DNA from: Neckera pumila
Lineage: Eukaryota; Streptophyta; Bryopsida; Hypnales; Neckeraceae
Reading direction: 5' to 3'
Length of the DNA stretch: 64,000 bases
Assembly (NCBI GenBank): GCA_963969595.1
Contig: OZ018408.1
Coordinates: 22,875,823 to 22,939,822 of the forward strand
Numbering within the stretch: the stretch's first letter is position 1; each line of letters begins with the position of its first letter. Shown here piece by piece: positions 1-11,688 of this stretch. The notes below the pieces were generated by a model. The model did not search any database, was not told where the DNA came from, and was given only the letters and a program-made list of their open reading frames with translations. The position numbers and the translations under genes were made by a program.

Positions 1-136
1 CATATACTAGTCAAGTATAAGATCTTACGGTTGGATATGCAAAAAAAAAACAAATTTTTAAACTCTTTTCTCTTTGCAATAGAAATGACAGTTTTGAATG
101 TTTTTTGGTAGGAAAATCACCTCGGTCCTTTAGGGG
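1..136. repeat. TTAA-bounded repeat family, copy 1 (truncated by window edge)
   Basis: This is the right-hand end of a repeat that recurs at 5805, 21312, 33502, 40354 and 63207. It ends GGTCCTTTAGGGG and is followed directly by TTAA (137-140). The interior, with the track GTATAAGATCTTACGGTTGG and an A-run, matches the right end of the 21312-22235 copy. The left part lies outside the window. No coding sequence is visible. Confidence 0.75.
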
Positions 137-140
137 TTAA

Positions 141-1616
141 AGTTCTATTAATTTATAACCATGTTGTCCCATTAATGAAATTGAAGACATTCTTTAGTGA
201 AGGTTTTATCTCAAAGGAAACAACATACAACCAAAAACCTCAACTTCAATTCAAATTATTTCACTCTAGATTTTTTCCATTTTTTGACAATATGTTGTAT
301 TTGTATTTAATTTTCAAAGATGAAAACCACATTTTTCTACAAATCATGAAGTTTTATATGTTTTGTGAAAAATTGAAATTATAATAAATTTTGGATGAAA
401 TAGTGAAGAAAATTCATATTAAACACCAAATTATGTAAAAATTTTCTACGGAGGTGTTTGTAATCGTACTAAACATCATGGTATAGACAAAATCTCCATT
501 TTTTCTATAATTAGAAAATGATAGATTGGATAATAAGTTCAATGTTCAAATTACAACAATTTAGGATGTTTTTTATAATTTGAGTAGAAACTAGAGTTGA
601 TAATATTCATTTCATTAGTTGAAATTCAAATTTAAAGTACATCATGTTCACAGACAATATTCAAATAAAAAACAAAGAACTAAAAGTGGTTCTATGGCCC
701 TAGTTGAATGAAAAGATTGTTGAAGACATCAAATGGCTCGATTATTCTCTCCGCAACATTGTTAGAGCTACATTAGTGGTTGCTAACAAATCAAGTGCAA
801 CTTGTGAGACATTGTTTGGGAGAGAAGAGCTAAGTTCAAAGCCAAATTCATAAATTCATTTTGCAAGCTCTCTCTGATTGGAAGATTATATATAAGGCAA
901 TGCCACTTGTCATGGGGGGTTCACGAAGAAAAGCATCAATAAGGAGGCACTATTTTTCACGAAATCCCTGACAACAAGCAACATTGCCCAACATAAACCA
1001 TAGGGGGAATCCTCCATTACAATGAACAAAATGTGATGAATAGAATGTGATTGGGTTCAAGAGTTTTTCAGCTGAATTGCATATTCCTTCCCCAGACTGC
1101 TGCAAGTTTTGAAACTCAACCCTCTCGAATTGCACCGTCTTAGGGACCAAATGTCGCGCCAGATGTGTTCACAACTTGACAAGTGGGAGTTTTCCATAAC
1201 ATGATATATATTCTCAAGGTATACTGAGAATGTGCAATTTGAGAGTGTCGAATGTATCAGCAAACACATGACAGGGGCACAAAATCCTTCCGTGTAGTAA
1301 ATTCTGTATTTCACTCGTGATCGAGACTTGGTATATATGATCGCAATGGTTCTCTTTGAGAGAATAAATGGTAACTATTTTCTAAGCCAACTACGTTCCT
1401 GGCCATCAAGGTCAAGATTCAAGAATGGTCATCGTCGAAGGTCAACACTGTACGAGTGCAATTAAGTGGCAAAGACAATTAATCATCAATGCACTGAGCT
1501 GCCTAAGAATTTCGTTCATCCTGCACGAGCATTTCCTAAAACATATTGCTCATCAATTTCCACTCCTGGGTGAGGTCAAAGATAACAAAACTGACATACT
1601 CCTCGTAATGTACAGG
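141..1616. other. Intergenic, no supportable gene
   Basis: The sequence is AT-rich to about 700 and of mixed composition from 700 to 1600. Only short frames without recognisable domains occur. The 900-1600 part lies just downstream of the minus-strand gene at 1617-3215 and could contain its 3' untranslated region. No poly(A) signal could be assigned with confidence. Confidence 0.5.
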
Positions 1617-3215
1617 CTAACCTGAATGAGTAGGAATCTCTGAGCAGGATTCGAAGTTGAAAGAAAGGGCGAGCGTCAAAATTGGCAGCTGAAGGGGACT
1701 GGTACCCTCAACATCCTCAAGTAATTCTTGGGTTCTCGTGAATATACCAACTTCCTTGGCAGGGCAGGAGAAGCTAATGAACTCCCACCCATTTCTTAAA
1801 TGCTTACTCTCAGCCTCTGTTAACGACCATATTAAGGAAGGCATAGCGAGTTGCTGATCATAACATAATCTGACCTCGGTTCTCTGTGAATACTCTTCCG
1901 CCGAGTCAGCTAGTGGTTCCGGAAAACCCTTGGTAAGCAGTAACCTCCGATTGAATTCATGAAAGGCCGCCACAGCACCTTTTGTGAATCCAATACCCTT
2001 CAGCAGTACGAAGTAGAGCTCCTGCGAGAGAACAATAGCTTTCACAACCACCCCAACACCGTCCACAGCTCCCTTCGCTTCCAGTATGCCCTCCCGTAGC
2101 GCACTAATCACACCCATTGGTAGGCTCCCCAGCGGCTCCAAAACCCGGAGCGCGCTCTTGGTGAGCTTGAAACCCTTCATGACCACAGTCCAGGAAAGCA
2201 GGTCAACCGTATCTAGACTACCCAATGTTTTACCAACTTCCTTCGCGATGTTGACAACATTAGCAGCTCCTTCAGAAGCTTTCAAGCCTTTCACAATCGT
2301 CCCGAAACGCTGACCAAGTAGGTTCCGTTCAGCCTTCATTGCTATTTCCGCACCCACTCCAATCGCTCCCGTCTCCCTATTTTTGCACAGCTTCGTTACA
2401 GTGATAAGACCTTTGGAAATTTTCACCCCCTTAAGCACAATCTTGACAGTTTTCATCCCAAGGAAGACGCCACTCCCTCCGCCTCCCAGAACGTGCAACG
2501 CATCACCAAGTGGAGAAGAAAAAGTCTGAATAACATTTTTAGCAGCCTTTACGCCCGCCACTACTCGATCGGCTGTCTTGACCACTGTAATAAAACCTTT
2601 CATCTCATTTTTGTAATCTGTCTGTTGTGATAGCCCAGTTATAGTGGTCATCACACCTTCCAGTCCTAACCCAAATCCCCTGAGAGATTTTGCAGTTGAG
2701 TATCTCAATCCTGCTGCTGAACTCGTTGCAGCCTCATACAGGACACTTTCTGAGAAGAATTCTTGTGAATCCACTAACACATCACTCTGCTCTCCTCTAG
2801 AAATTCTCAAAGTGTCGCTCTTACAAGCTCTTGTGTGACTCGACACCTGGTCGGGGTTTCGGGATATCTTGCGTAAACCGTAGCCAGCCGAGTTTTGGCT
2901 TTTAACAGGACGAGCATTTACAGGGTTTTTGGATGTGAGGCTTCGACATACTCCTTTGTCAATCCCCGAAGTCTCACTTGCGCCTGTACTTGGGACATCC
3001 TTCTTACCATATCCCTCAACAGCATCCCCCATCAGCTTTAAAGTTTTGCTTGTTCTCTTCATCCCTTTGAGCAAAAAGAACGTCAGTCCCAGTCCCTTCC
3101 AAGCACCCGCCAATGACGTTACTTCTGGACGAACCTTGTCATCAGATGGTGGCATCTTAGGATAGAAGGGAATGAAGAAGCTGAGAGAATAATGGGATGC
3201 CCCAAAGGGCCCCAT
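1617..3215 (-). CDS. Unknown protein with six degenerate KG-repeats, intronless
   Basis: This is a 532-aa uninterrupted frame, far longer than chance in this window. I do not recognise the family. A degenerate motif of the form [LIV]xKG[LIVMF]K followed by an amphipathic, valine- and alanine-rich helix recurs at about residues 50, 206, 262, 309, 347 and 406 (LLKGMK, EMKGFI, VLKGVK, IVKGLK, VMKGFK, LLKGIG). Residues 70-160 are polar and probably disordered. Residues 240-250 hold a GGGGSG linker. The last ~100 residues are not repetitive. There is no obvious signal peptide or catalytic motif. The ATG at 3215 has A at -3 and G at +4; an in-frame ATG at 3155 would give 512 aa starting MPPSDDKV. 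A CAG acceptor-like site near 3272 (TTCTGTGCAG on the minus strand) suggests a spliced 5' UTR. The regular repeats suggest a helical or membrane-associating scaffold, but that is inference. Confidence 0.6.
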   Translation of the reverse strand: MGPFGASHYSLSFFIPFYPKMPPSDDKVRPEVTSLAGAWKGLGLTFFLLKGMKRTSKTLKLMGDAVEGYGKKDVPSTGASETSGIDKGVCRSLTSKNPVNARPVKSQNSAGYGLRKISRNPDQVSSHTRACKSDTLRISRGEQSDVLVDSQEFFSESVLYEAATSSAAGLRYSTAKSLRGFGLGLEGVMTTITGLSQQTDYKNEMKGFITVVKTADRVVAGVKAAKNVIQTFSSPLGDALHVLGGGGSGVFLGMKTVKIVLKGVKISKGLITVTKLCKNRETGAIGVGAEIAMKAERNLLGQRFGTIVKGLKASEGAANVVNIAKEVGKTLGSLDTVDLLSWTVVMKGFKLTKSALRVLEPLGSLPMGVISALREGILEAKGAVDGVGVVVKAIVLSQELYFVLLKGIGFTKGAVAAFHEFNRRLLLTKGFPEPLADSAEEYSQRTEVRLCYDQQLAMPSLIWSLTEAESKHLRNGWEFISFSCPAKEVGIFTRTQELLEDVEGTSPLQLPILTLALSFNFESCSEIPTHSG

Positions 3216-5050
3216 TTCGTTTATAATAGAAGACCCTTGGTTCTACCTCCTTCCAATGCTAGCGAATCTGCACAGAAGTCGGCCAATTTAGATATCTAGC
3301 CATCACCACAAACAGCTCAGCAATCTTCCAGTGAAACAGACTAACATCAAGATCCAAACAAGAACTCCAACAACATATAATAACATCAGCACAAAATGCC
3401 CAGTAAGAAGGAAAATTTTCAGCGACAGCGAACCTCATGTACTTCAAATTAGTTTCGTAATGACCAAGGGCTAGGTATACAAAGCAGACAATATTAAATC
3501 TCACGACCAGAAATCAATACATTGGTGGCTCAAGTCATCATGGATAAAATGCACTGTGAGATAGCCCTAAGCAGATTAAGCAATGAATATAAGCTCCAAT
3601 TGTATGAATAGATCATTGATCTCAATCATGCAGTAACTTGTAAATCTGCATGTACATACTCGAACATCACCATTGTCACACTTTATGTGATAATGCAAAA
3701 CAAATCCTCGAAATTGTTGTCATTACTATTATTTGATTAAAACTGGAAGACTAATATCAAATATCACTGGAACACGGACAGATTTGTTACAAACTTTATC
3801 CAATACATGACTTCAAACATGTAACCACAAGGTTTAGGAATTACGGACCCTACATAGAAATAAGAAATGAGGGGCGTACGTGAAGTCAACAGCTTCTTGA
3901 CGTCCACTTGAAAGGCACCAATAGAGTCTCCCTTCTCGCAATGTGTTGGATACTCAAATCTGAAAATCCTTCAGTACTGGTCTCGGCCGATGCGAAATTT
4001 TACAGCCTTCTGATTGCGGAACAGTGGAAGATATGAAGTCGATGAATGTGATATTCCGTAAAAGCAAACCATGTTATCTTCATCTATAATCTTGACGAAC
4101 GCTCATAAACCCTAGTAATTTAGTAATGAAATGAGCAGGTACATAAGAAGATAGTATGACTGGCCATAACAAAACAGACGTTCACAACCGTAATCTATAT
4201 CATGTTCCTAAGATAACATAACTCCGAAACGATCGAATCATGCTCCGTCACGTCAATTAACCATTCCTATGAGGAGGAACGTATGACTACAATCCCTAGA
4301 AACAAGTAGCCAATTCTTACCAAAAACTGTACGAAGTGCTGGTCAGCACGAAATTCCACGAGCAAAAATGAGACCTAAATTTCTTGAGTGCGAGTCGATA
4401 CTCTCCATCGAAATCTAAAAGCATAAGATAAACATAAAAAACTCTACAACATTACGGAAAACACGCAAATTCTCTTCCTTTAGCTCGAAATTGCGCATGA
4501 ATCTAGAAAAAAGCGCCAGAGCTCCACTAAATTTAAAACGACAGAAATCTCCTTAAAAAGGTCAACTAGAAACGACTGGTGGAAAAAGATGCCGAAAACC
4601 AAAACGTTCGCCCAGAGGATCTCAAGCCGCACCAAATTAGGATGAAATTCTATCACCGCAATCGAGAACCCCACAATTGGAGCTCAAACTTGCGGGACAA
4701 GAAACAGAGCTACAGAGCACCAAATTGGACCAAATTTTCACATGAAGAAAGCTGTGATGCAGTAGAAAGAACTGAAACGATGAAAAAGAATGAAAGGGCG
4801 AGGAAACGCCACGGCAGTTCGAGTGCGGAATCGGACATAGCGCAAGGAATGGGCTCGGAAGAACTTCGAATCCGCCGCACGGTCTCGGTCCAAAAAGGTT
4901 CAGTTGATATCACACGACGAAAATCATCTACTCTGTTGGTGGCAACGAATGATAAAGTTGACCCTTGTTATCCATGCATTACAAATTGCCACAGGACATT
5001 GACGGTGGAGGAAAATTATGATAAATAATTTGGCGTGTATTGATTTGTTG
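3216..5050. other. Probable upstream/5' region of the 1617-3215 gene
   Basis: No convincing coding exon is present. A more GC-balanced patch at 4740-4930 carries open frames on both strands (149 codons on the plus strand from 4579, 67 codons on the minus strand to 4710), neither with a recognisable domain. Its position about 1.6 kb upstream of the minus-strand gene fits a promoter or a non-coding first exon. This is inference from composition and position only. Confidence 0.3.
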
Positions 5051-5804
5051 GTGAGAGCATGGAGGGGTAAGCATAAAATTGTTTACCAATGAGGAGGGGT
5101 CCTTTTCAAAGGGGCCTAGTGAACAAAACTGATTAACCTTTAAACGAGGACAAGGATATTTTTTGTCCGATGGATGACAAAGAATCTTTCTATGGACACT
5201 GCATAAGGGTATTAAAGGGATCCGTACTAATTAATCATAATTAATTATTTCTAATACTAATCAATGTAAGGGAGTTGATCCATTGTCAACCATTTAAACA
5301 ATTATGCATATTTGTAGCGCAGGGTTCTTCAAGGGAGAAATTTTCCCATGTGTAGAAATTGAGTTAAGAAGGTTCCCATAATTTTTCAGATTTTAATTTT
5401 TCAAAATATAATTACTATTAATTTTTTTTGCTGAAGATTCTATTCAAACTATACACTTTATATAGACATCTCTATTTCTGACCAAGGGTTGGTTGCAATA
5501 TTGATCATCTTGTAGCCAATCATAATGTGCCACAATTGCATCAGGAATTGTGTCGTAATTAATGACCATTAGTCTCCTGCTGAGCAGAAAGAGAATAGTC
5601 TACAAAGCAAGAATGGGATAGTGGTTGGGAATGGGTTGGCTCCCTTAGGGAAGAAGTGCAATTGTTCATCCTTGGAATTTGTGCACAAAAGAGAGATTTT
5701 GAACAATATTTTGACCTCTAATGATTACTTTTGATTTTTTAAGGTAGATGATGTCATAGTACAAAAAAGGATGATTTCCGCGGTCACGGCAACCAAACCT
5801 TTAA

Positions 5805-6723
5805 CCCTTAAAGTCCTAAGGCCATTTTTCTGTCAAAAAACACTCAAAACTGCCATTTTGGCTGCGTTCACCCAAGAACACAAAAAAAAACATTTTCTTA
5901 GAATCTAACCGTAGGATCTTGTACTTCACTTGTCAAAGATCATGTGGTAAAAAGTTCATGAAGTTTGATTGTATAGATTGGAAGGTATTAGCATTCAGAG
6001 TTGAAAAGGAAAGTTTTTTGAACACTGACTCGCAATTTCAGATGACTTTGACCGCCATTTGTGGAAATTTTTGCACTACAGACTTTGAATTTAAATTATT
6101 TGTGTTGAATATGTAAGTTGAAAGTCTACCAAAAAAAATTCAAAAAAAAAGCACTTGATTTTCATTCTTTAAAAAATTGTTAAATAGAAGTAGGTCCAAG
6201 ATTGAAAAAAACACTAAATTGTTAATAGCTCTTAGCTGGGATTGAAATACAATAATCCCAATTGTGAGATTGTTTTAGCAAAAAAACACAACATTCTCCA
6301 AAAAAAAATTGTAAAAAATTGTGAAAATTGCATTAAAAAATGAATCCTCCAAGCTATTTTTCAAAAAGATGCTTAGATTGCCCGATAAGCAAGATTGTCC
6401 ATAACTTGCTCATTATTAGTCCAAATAAAATGAATCAAAGCTTCACATGTAGACAAAAATATAAAGTTTCAGAGAAAAAAAAAAAAAAAAAATTGTTTTG
6501 ACTTTTTGCAAAAAAATTGTACTACCCGCCAAGTTTAGTTTGAGGCTTTTTGTAGTATAACTTTTGCTCCCGGGCACCAATTAAAATAAAAATGATATTC
6601 CCACGAAGCTAATCAGTTTTCTATCTTATGAAAAAGTTTCAAAAAGTTTCACTAAAAATTGAGCCCGTAGGTACTTGCCCAAAATCTGATTTGTCCCCTG
6701 ATGGGACAAAAGAACTTTAGGGG
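5805..6723. repeat. TTAA-bounded repeat family, copy 2 (919 bp)
   Basis: It begins CCCTTAAAGTCC and ends GAACTTTAGGGG, an imperfect terminal inverted repeat, and is bounded by TTAA at 5801-5804 and 6724-6727. It is reverse-oriented relative to the 21312 copy: its right part (accaattaaaa, agctaatcagttttctatc) is the reverse complement of that copy's left part. It is AT-rich with many poly(A) and poly(T) runs and has no open frame for a transposase, so it is non-autonomous. Confidence 0.75.
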
Positions 6724-6727
6724 TTAA

Positions 6728-7729
6728 GGATTAATATGGCTCCCCAATCAATCCCAATCCTTAAACTAATTGATAAGTCACTCCTATGCATCTAGTAAAG
6801 TATAATACTTTCCCAATATAGGAAGGACCATTGCCTAGTTAGACATTGTTATTAGGTAGGCTTACCCAAAATTCTCCTTTTTTTAATTGCCTCTCTTATC
6901 TGCACTTGTTCAAAACATTTAGAATGACATGTTATTTCTCTATAGTTAAGGGACGTAATTGGAAAAGGAACAATTTAGAGTCTTTCGATTCTTATTCTAT
7001 TTTGAAAATAGATAGGTTGTTGGATGCCTGTACAGTGATAACCTAATATTATTATACACAACTTTGAATTGCATATTAGTTGTAAATAAAGAAAATCTCG
7101 TATTTTGTACGCAATCCATTTGATTGCACAACATTCACATGTCAAGTTGTTAACACATGCAATGAATACAATTAGTGAGGATTGAAGGATTTTACCTACA
7201 ATCAGTTGAAAATTGATTTCATTTCTGTTTGACAATATAGTTTTGAAATTTAATCATAACATTATTAACCAGTGCTGCAGGGTCCCATATTGCTCCTTCC
7301 ATTTCAAGAACTGCTGTAGTGCTCCAATTGGGAATATGCGTGACAACACTGTAGAACATGAGACAACAACCAATCTTGAACTCTGAATTCAACCAAAGTC
7401 ACAACAAAAGAAGGTATCTTTCTGAAATTATACCTTCAGGCAGGGGAACCTCTGGATTCAGTATACAATGTTATGATTTGCACTGAATCAGTGGCCAATT
7501 CTGTGGTACTATAGAATGTGCTTTCACAATCTTGTTGGCATTGAGATGGTTTGTCTAGAATCTGCATTTCTGAACTTGCTAAAACTGGTCAAGGAAATTG
7601 GGGCATCACCACTCAGTAGGGATTGTCATGCATCCTCAGAGAATGGGATTTTTATGAAGTTGAAGAAATTTCTAAGAGAAATGAGGAGCCAATGGCGAGC
7701 CGATTTGCGTGGAGGATGTGTGACACTCC
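6728..7729. other. Intergenic; possible interrupted reading frame near 7516-7734
   Basis: Nothing is recognised from 6728 to 7515. From 7516 to 7734 a plus-strand frame of 73 codons runs directly into the copia insertion point and stays in phase beyond it at 16619. It has no recognisable domain. It may be a broken exon or an untranslated sequence. Confidence 0.25.
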
Positions 7730-7734
7730 TTTCT
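7730..7734. repeat. Target site duplication, left copy (TTTCT)
   Basis: TTTCT lies immediately before the TG of the left LTR and is identical to 16614-16618 after the right LTR. The 5-bp length is typical of LTR retrotransposon integrase. Confidence 0.9.
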
Positions 7735-7985
7735 TGTTGAAGAAATAGCTTGAGGCTATCAATCAAATAACATAATGGTAATCATACAGACTAAGATAAC
7801 AAACAGAGAGCAAAGCTCATGATTATATACACAGGTAAGAATGCCCTATAATAAATGCTAATGTACAGCTACAGCTCAGTTCCGTTACAATTTGAATACA
7901 AGACGGTGCTTATTAACAGAGTTGGATGTACAGATGCGGATTCGAGGTGGATGGATGTAAACATTGTTTGGAGCATATTTCAACA
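7735..7985 (-). repeat. 3' LTR of the copia element
   Basis: It is 251 bp and near-identical to 16363-16613. I count six differences, all transitions. It is bounded by the short inverted repeat TGTTGAA/TTCAACA. Confidence 0.95.
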
Positions 7986-7994
7986 CCCTCCCTT
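7986..7994 (-). other. Polypurine tract (plus-strand primer site)
   Basis: On the element's coding strand the bases just upstream of the 3' LTR read AAGGGAGGG and then TGTTGAA. This is the expected position and composition for the RNase H-resistant primer of second-strand synthesis. Confidence 0.85.
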
Positions 7995-8584
7995 GCTCCA
8001 AACATCCTCAGAGAGACCAGAGCAAAATAATGGTGTTGGTGTTAGGATTTTCCCTGGACGAAATTAGTAGTTTCAAGTTTTTGTGGAGCGCATGTCTCTG
8101 GTAACTCCGTGGTTTCATTTCTGGTCGTTGTTGTTGTTGATTCACAAAATTCTTGAGGCTTTTTTTAGGCTGAGGGTCGAGCTAATCGAACAAGTTGTGT
8201 CTTCATCAGGTGCAGGTGCTTCTGGCAATAGTCTGGCTTTCAATGGTGGCGATCTAGCGCGTTTGTGACATCGTACAGAGGTCGTGTGTGTGCCCTATGG
8301 ATGCTCCTGTATCAAGTTGGTGAGGAAGTGTGGGAGGCGAGTGAGGTCGGTTCTGCTTCCGGCTCCGTCAATGATGAACTTAGGATTTTACCAAGTAAAG
8401 TTTTTTTGGATTCTCCAGTAGATGCTCTATGGTGGCACTTGGTATATCACCCCGAGGAATGGTGGGACAACAGGTTGACGAGGAAGAACCCTAGAGGCCC
8501 TGATTTCAAGCATAAAGTGACCAGAAGGTCCCTGTGGATAGATAATTTTTAGACGTTCGATTGGGTGCGTATTAGGTTTCAGGT

Positions 8585-9160
8585 TTAGAGAAGGGATTTG
8601 AGATCACACCTGCTTGAAGGCGATTTATCACAAAGCTCCCATATGGAAGAGGTTTTAGTGAGAAAATATGCAAGTTGAGTTGCTGTAGGAATGTATTTCA
8701 CTTGTACCTCTCTTGCTTCGGCAGCCTCCCTTATAAAGTGGTGTTGGATTTTGATGTGCTTGGTTCTTGCGTGAAGTATTTGGTTTTTCACTAGGAGGAT
8801 GCATGACCGATTATCACTGAAGAGTGTTGTAGGAGAGTTCAATTCAAGCCCTAGCTCCTTGAATAACCTGCGAAAATGTATGATGTCTTTTGCTGCATCT
8901 GTGAGTACTTGATACTCTGCTTCTATGGTAGATAAAGATTCCGTGGGTTGTAGCTTATTGCTCTAGTGTATGGAGGAGTTTCCGATCTTGTGTAAGATTC
9001 CAGAAACTGATCTTCTTGAGTCAATGTCGCGGCCCCAATCGGCGTCGGCGTAGGCTTGGTACAAGGTTCCACTGTCTGATGTGAAGAAGGTGCCGTGATC
9101 AAAAGGTTCCGCTGAGGTAGCGTAGTATTCTCTTGGCTGCTTGATAATGTGCGTTTTCAA
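8585..9160 (-). pseudogene. Copia RNase H domain remnant
   Basis: Two adjacent pieces in different frames encode the RNase H region. The upstream piece contains YADADWGRDIDSRRSVSG, the conserved first acidic motif of copia RNase H. The downstream piece contains LFSDNRSCILLVKNQ, HARTKHIKIQHHFIRE and YIPTATQLAYFLTK, the conserved tail. A premature stop and a frameshift between ~8840 and 8965 separate them, so no functional domain is made. Confidence 0.9.
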
Positions 9161-9898
9161 GATCCTGCATGTATCTCGATACTACACCAACTGCATAGCT
9201 GATGTCGAGCCTGGTATGTGTTAGATAGCTCAAGCTCTCAACTAATGAGCAATATTGATTAGGATCTGTTTTTTCTGTTCCCGTCCCTTTCTGCAGCTGG
9301 ATTTTGGGGTCGAAGGGGAGCTTTGCCGAATTACAATTTTCTAGCCCGAATTTCTCAAGTAGCTTTTGGATGTATACCTTTTGATTTATGAAGATGCCAG
9401 TTTGATCCCTGTATATCTCAATACCAAGGTAGTTAGTTGTTGTTCCTAAGTTTGTCATATCAAAGTCTGTTTGCAACCTTTCATTTAAATTGGTGATGGT
9501 TTCCTGGTCATCCCCAGTGATTAACAAGTCATCTACGTAGAGAAGGAGTATGGTCAATTTGCCATTTCATTGGAGAAAGTACAGGTTTGAGTCACTGGCA
9601 CTCCTCGTAAGTCCTTGTTTTTGCAGCTAGTTGTTGATCCTGTCGTACCATGCTTTGGGTGACTGCTTGAGGCCGTAGAGTGCTCTTTTTATCCTGCATA
9701 CTTTGGTATTGTCTCCTTCTCCAGGGAAACCTTCAGGGATCTCCTTCAGAATCTCTTCATCTATTGTGCCATTCAGAAAGGCCGTGATGACATATAGTTG
9801 ATGTAGAGGCCAATTGTACTTTGCTGCTAAGGCAAAAATGAGCAGGATTGTGGACCACTTCACTATAGGTGCAAAGATTTCATGATAATCAATCCCTT
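9099..9898 (-). pseudogene. Copia reverse transcriptase, C-terminal part
   Basis: The 9627-9863 segment encodes the RT fingers (LHQLYVITAFLNGTIDEEI, CRIKRALYGLKQSPKAWYD). The 9099-9557 segment carries the catalytic LLLYVDDLLITGD box (YVDD) and the thumb region ending AAKRILRYLSGT. Normal copia has DV at the first catalytic position; here the corresponding residues read VIT, so the first aspartate appears lost. A frame break and stop lie between 9557 and 9627. The upstream end at 9898 abuts a CACTA-type insertion. Confidence 0.9.
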
Positions 9899-10830
9899 CA
9901 CTATAAGAAAAGCCTGTTTTTGGCGGCGTTTAGGCAAAAACGCGTCATGTTTTTTCAAACATCAAATGTTCTAAAAAACATATACATGTTTTGCAGAAAC
10001 GTGTAAGTGTTTTGCAAAAAACGCGACTATGTCATTGTAGACGGCTACGTTTGTGATGATGTCGACTGCAACGTGGTCATGATTTTATATAACGTCGCAT
10101 ACAACAGAAGCTTCCACGTCAGCAAGTAGACTTGGAAAAGGGCAGCTACGTGGCATATTTTGGAAAAAAAATTAAAAATGGATGGATGAACCTCGGGCCA
10201 AATGTTTGGAACAACGGGTTGGATGTCGGACTGGACATCTGAGACAATGTAGGCTAATTATCCCATATTGTTTGTCTCACCATGGACAAAGAATGGGTAC
10301 AAATATGACCCTGAAAGTCTTCATTTTCACGTAATTATGTCATCAAGATAAATTTGATGATAAATGGTAAGTTTTTTTTAAATTCTTGGTGGATTCTACT
10401 TTTTTTTTTATTGCATAATTTTATTGATTAATTTCTATTGACTAATTAGTTTTTGAAAAATGGATTGGATGAAAAAAAATGGATTGGATGAAAAATAGAT
10501 TGGATGAAAAATGGGTTGGATGAAGAAAAATGGATAGATGAAAAAAATGGGCTGGAGGAAAAAATTGCCTACGTGGCCCTGCATGGATGAGAATTTTGCC
10601 TATGTGGCCTCCACGTGCTTTCATTTTGTAAGCTTGGAAGACCTTGTTTTGTAGGATGTTAGAAAAAAACAAGCCAGAAATTGGCACGTTTTTTGAAAAC
10701 ACCAGACGTTTTTTGCTTGTTTTCTATGACGCAATTTTAGGTGACATCTACGTTGACTCTCAAACATGTCAAACCGGACATCATAAGACGTTTTTTCAAA
10801 CATCACAAAAAAGGCCAGTTTCTTATAGTG
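9899..10830. mobile_element. CACTA-type non-autonomous DNA transposon nested in the RT gene (932 bp)
   Basis: The ends are CACTATAAGAAA and, at the right, TTTCTTATAGTG, a perfect 12-bp terminal inverted repeat starting CACTA, the hallmark of the CMC/EnSpm superfamily. A 3-bp target duplication CTT is present at 9896-9898 and 10831-10833, the expected length. Removing the element and one CTT leaves the copia RT reading frame continuous in phase, which proves insertion into a pre-existing element. Subterminal motifs with AAACATC and TTTTTTCAAACATC recur in inverse orientation. No transposase frame is present. Confidence 0.92.
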
Positions 10831-11063
10831 CTTCCTTCTGTTGGAAGCCTCTAGCCACTAATCTAACTTTAAGTTTGTTAATCTTTCCTTCTACTGTCTT
10901 TTTGACTTTGAATACCCATTTTGCTGTGATTGGTTTCATGTTGCTTACTCTGTCTATAATCTCCCATGTCTTGTTCTTCAGTATTAAATTAACTTCACTC
11001 TTTGTAGCTTCTTGCCATTCAGGATGCAAGAAGCCATCTGAAAAACTTAAGGCTTCGTGGTAA
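10831..11063 (-). pseudogene. Copia reverse transcriptase, N-terminal part
   Basis: The minus strand encodes HPEWQEATKSEVNLILKNKT and continues through KPITAKWVFKVKK to LKVRLVARGFQQKE, the conserved start of the copia RT domain. It is cut by the CACTA element at 10830 and resumes in phase at 9895. It belongs with 9099-9898. Confidence 0.9.
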
Positions 11064-11115
11064 GTTTGAATACTAAAGTCTAGAAGTCCCGAAGTCGAAG
11101 TGATGGGTTTCTGGT

Positions 11116-11688
11116 TCAGGTCGGGTACCTGCGGGCTGCAGGTCCAGCGTTGCGGTTTGCTGGGACTGGTCCTCTACGGTGTGGTGATCCTGAATGGTTG
11201 GTTTCTGGATTTTGATGTAGGACTGTAGATTCAGGGATTATAACGCTCTCGTCTGGATCGGGCAGTTCCTGTGGCCTTGGAGGAGTAGTGTTTACTTCCG
11301 ACAGTTCTAATATCTCATGGATTTTGGTTTCTATGTTGTGGGGCAGGTCAGTCATTGGGAGATTGAACGGGGTGCATTCTGGTTCAGGGTTTCCTAAGTG
11401 GTGAAATCCTACTTTTGTTTCATCAAACACCACGACTCTGCTTATGATCACCATTTTCCTAGTGTGATCATATAATCTGTAAGCCTTGGTATCATCATCG
11501 AAGCCTAAGAACATGCATACTTGAGATTTGCTGTCCATTTTCTTGCGATGTTCCTTTGGAATATGAACGTGAGCTATACAACCAAAAATTTTAAGATCTG
11601 AAATATCAGGGGTGATCCTGGAGTACCTGGCTTCTGGTGTCGTGCTTGAATTAGCTCGAGTTGGACTGCAGTTGATCAGGTATTTAGC
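11116..11688 (-). pseudogene. Copia integrase C-terminal region and linker to RT
   Basis: Minus-strand peptides such as DLKIFGCIAHVHIPKEHRKK, VCMFLGFDDDTKAYRLYD and VVVFDETK match the copia integrase C-terminal zone, where GY or GF(D/S)xxxKAYRxxD is typical. A proline-, serine- and glutamate-rich spacer toward RT follows. The segment is separated from the integrase core by the TIR element at 11689-12271. Confidence 0.85.

Noticed and set aside
4579..5028. 149-codon plus-strand frame as a possible gene
   Set aside because: It has no domain and no splice or promoter context, and the minus strand is equally open. It more likely marks a balanced-composition promoter or UTR patch.
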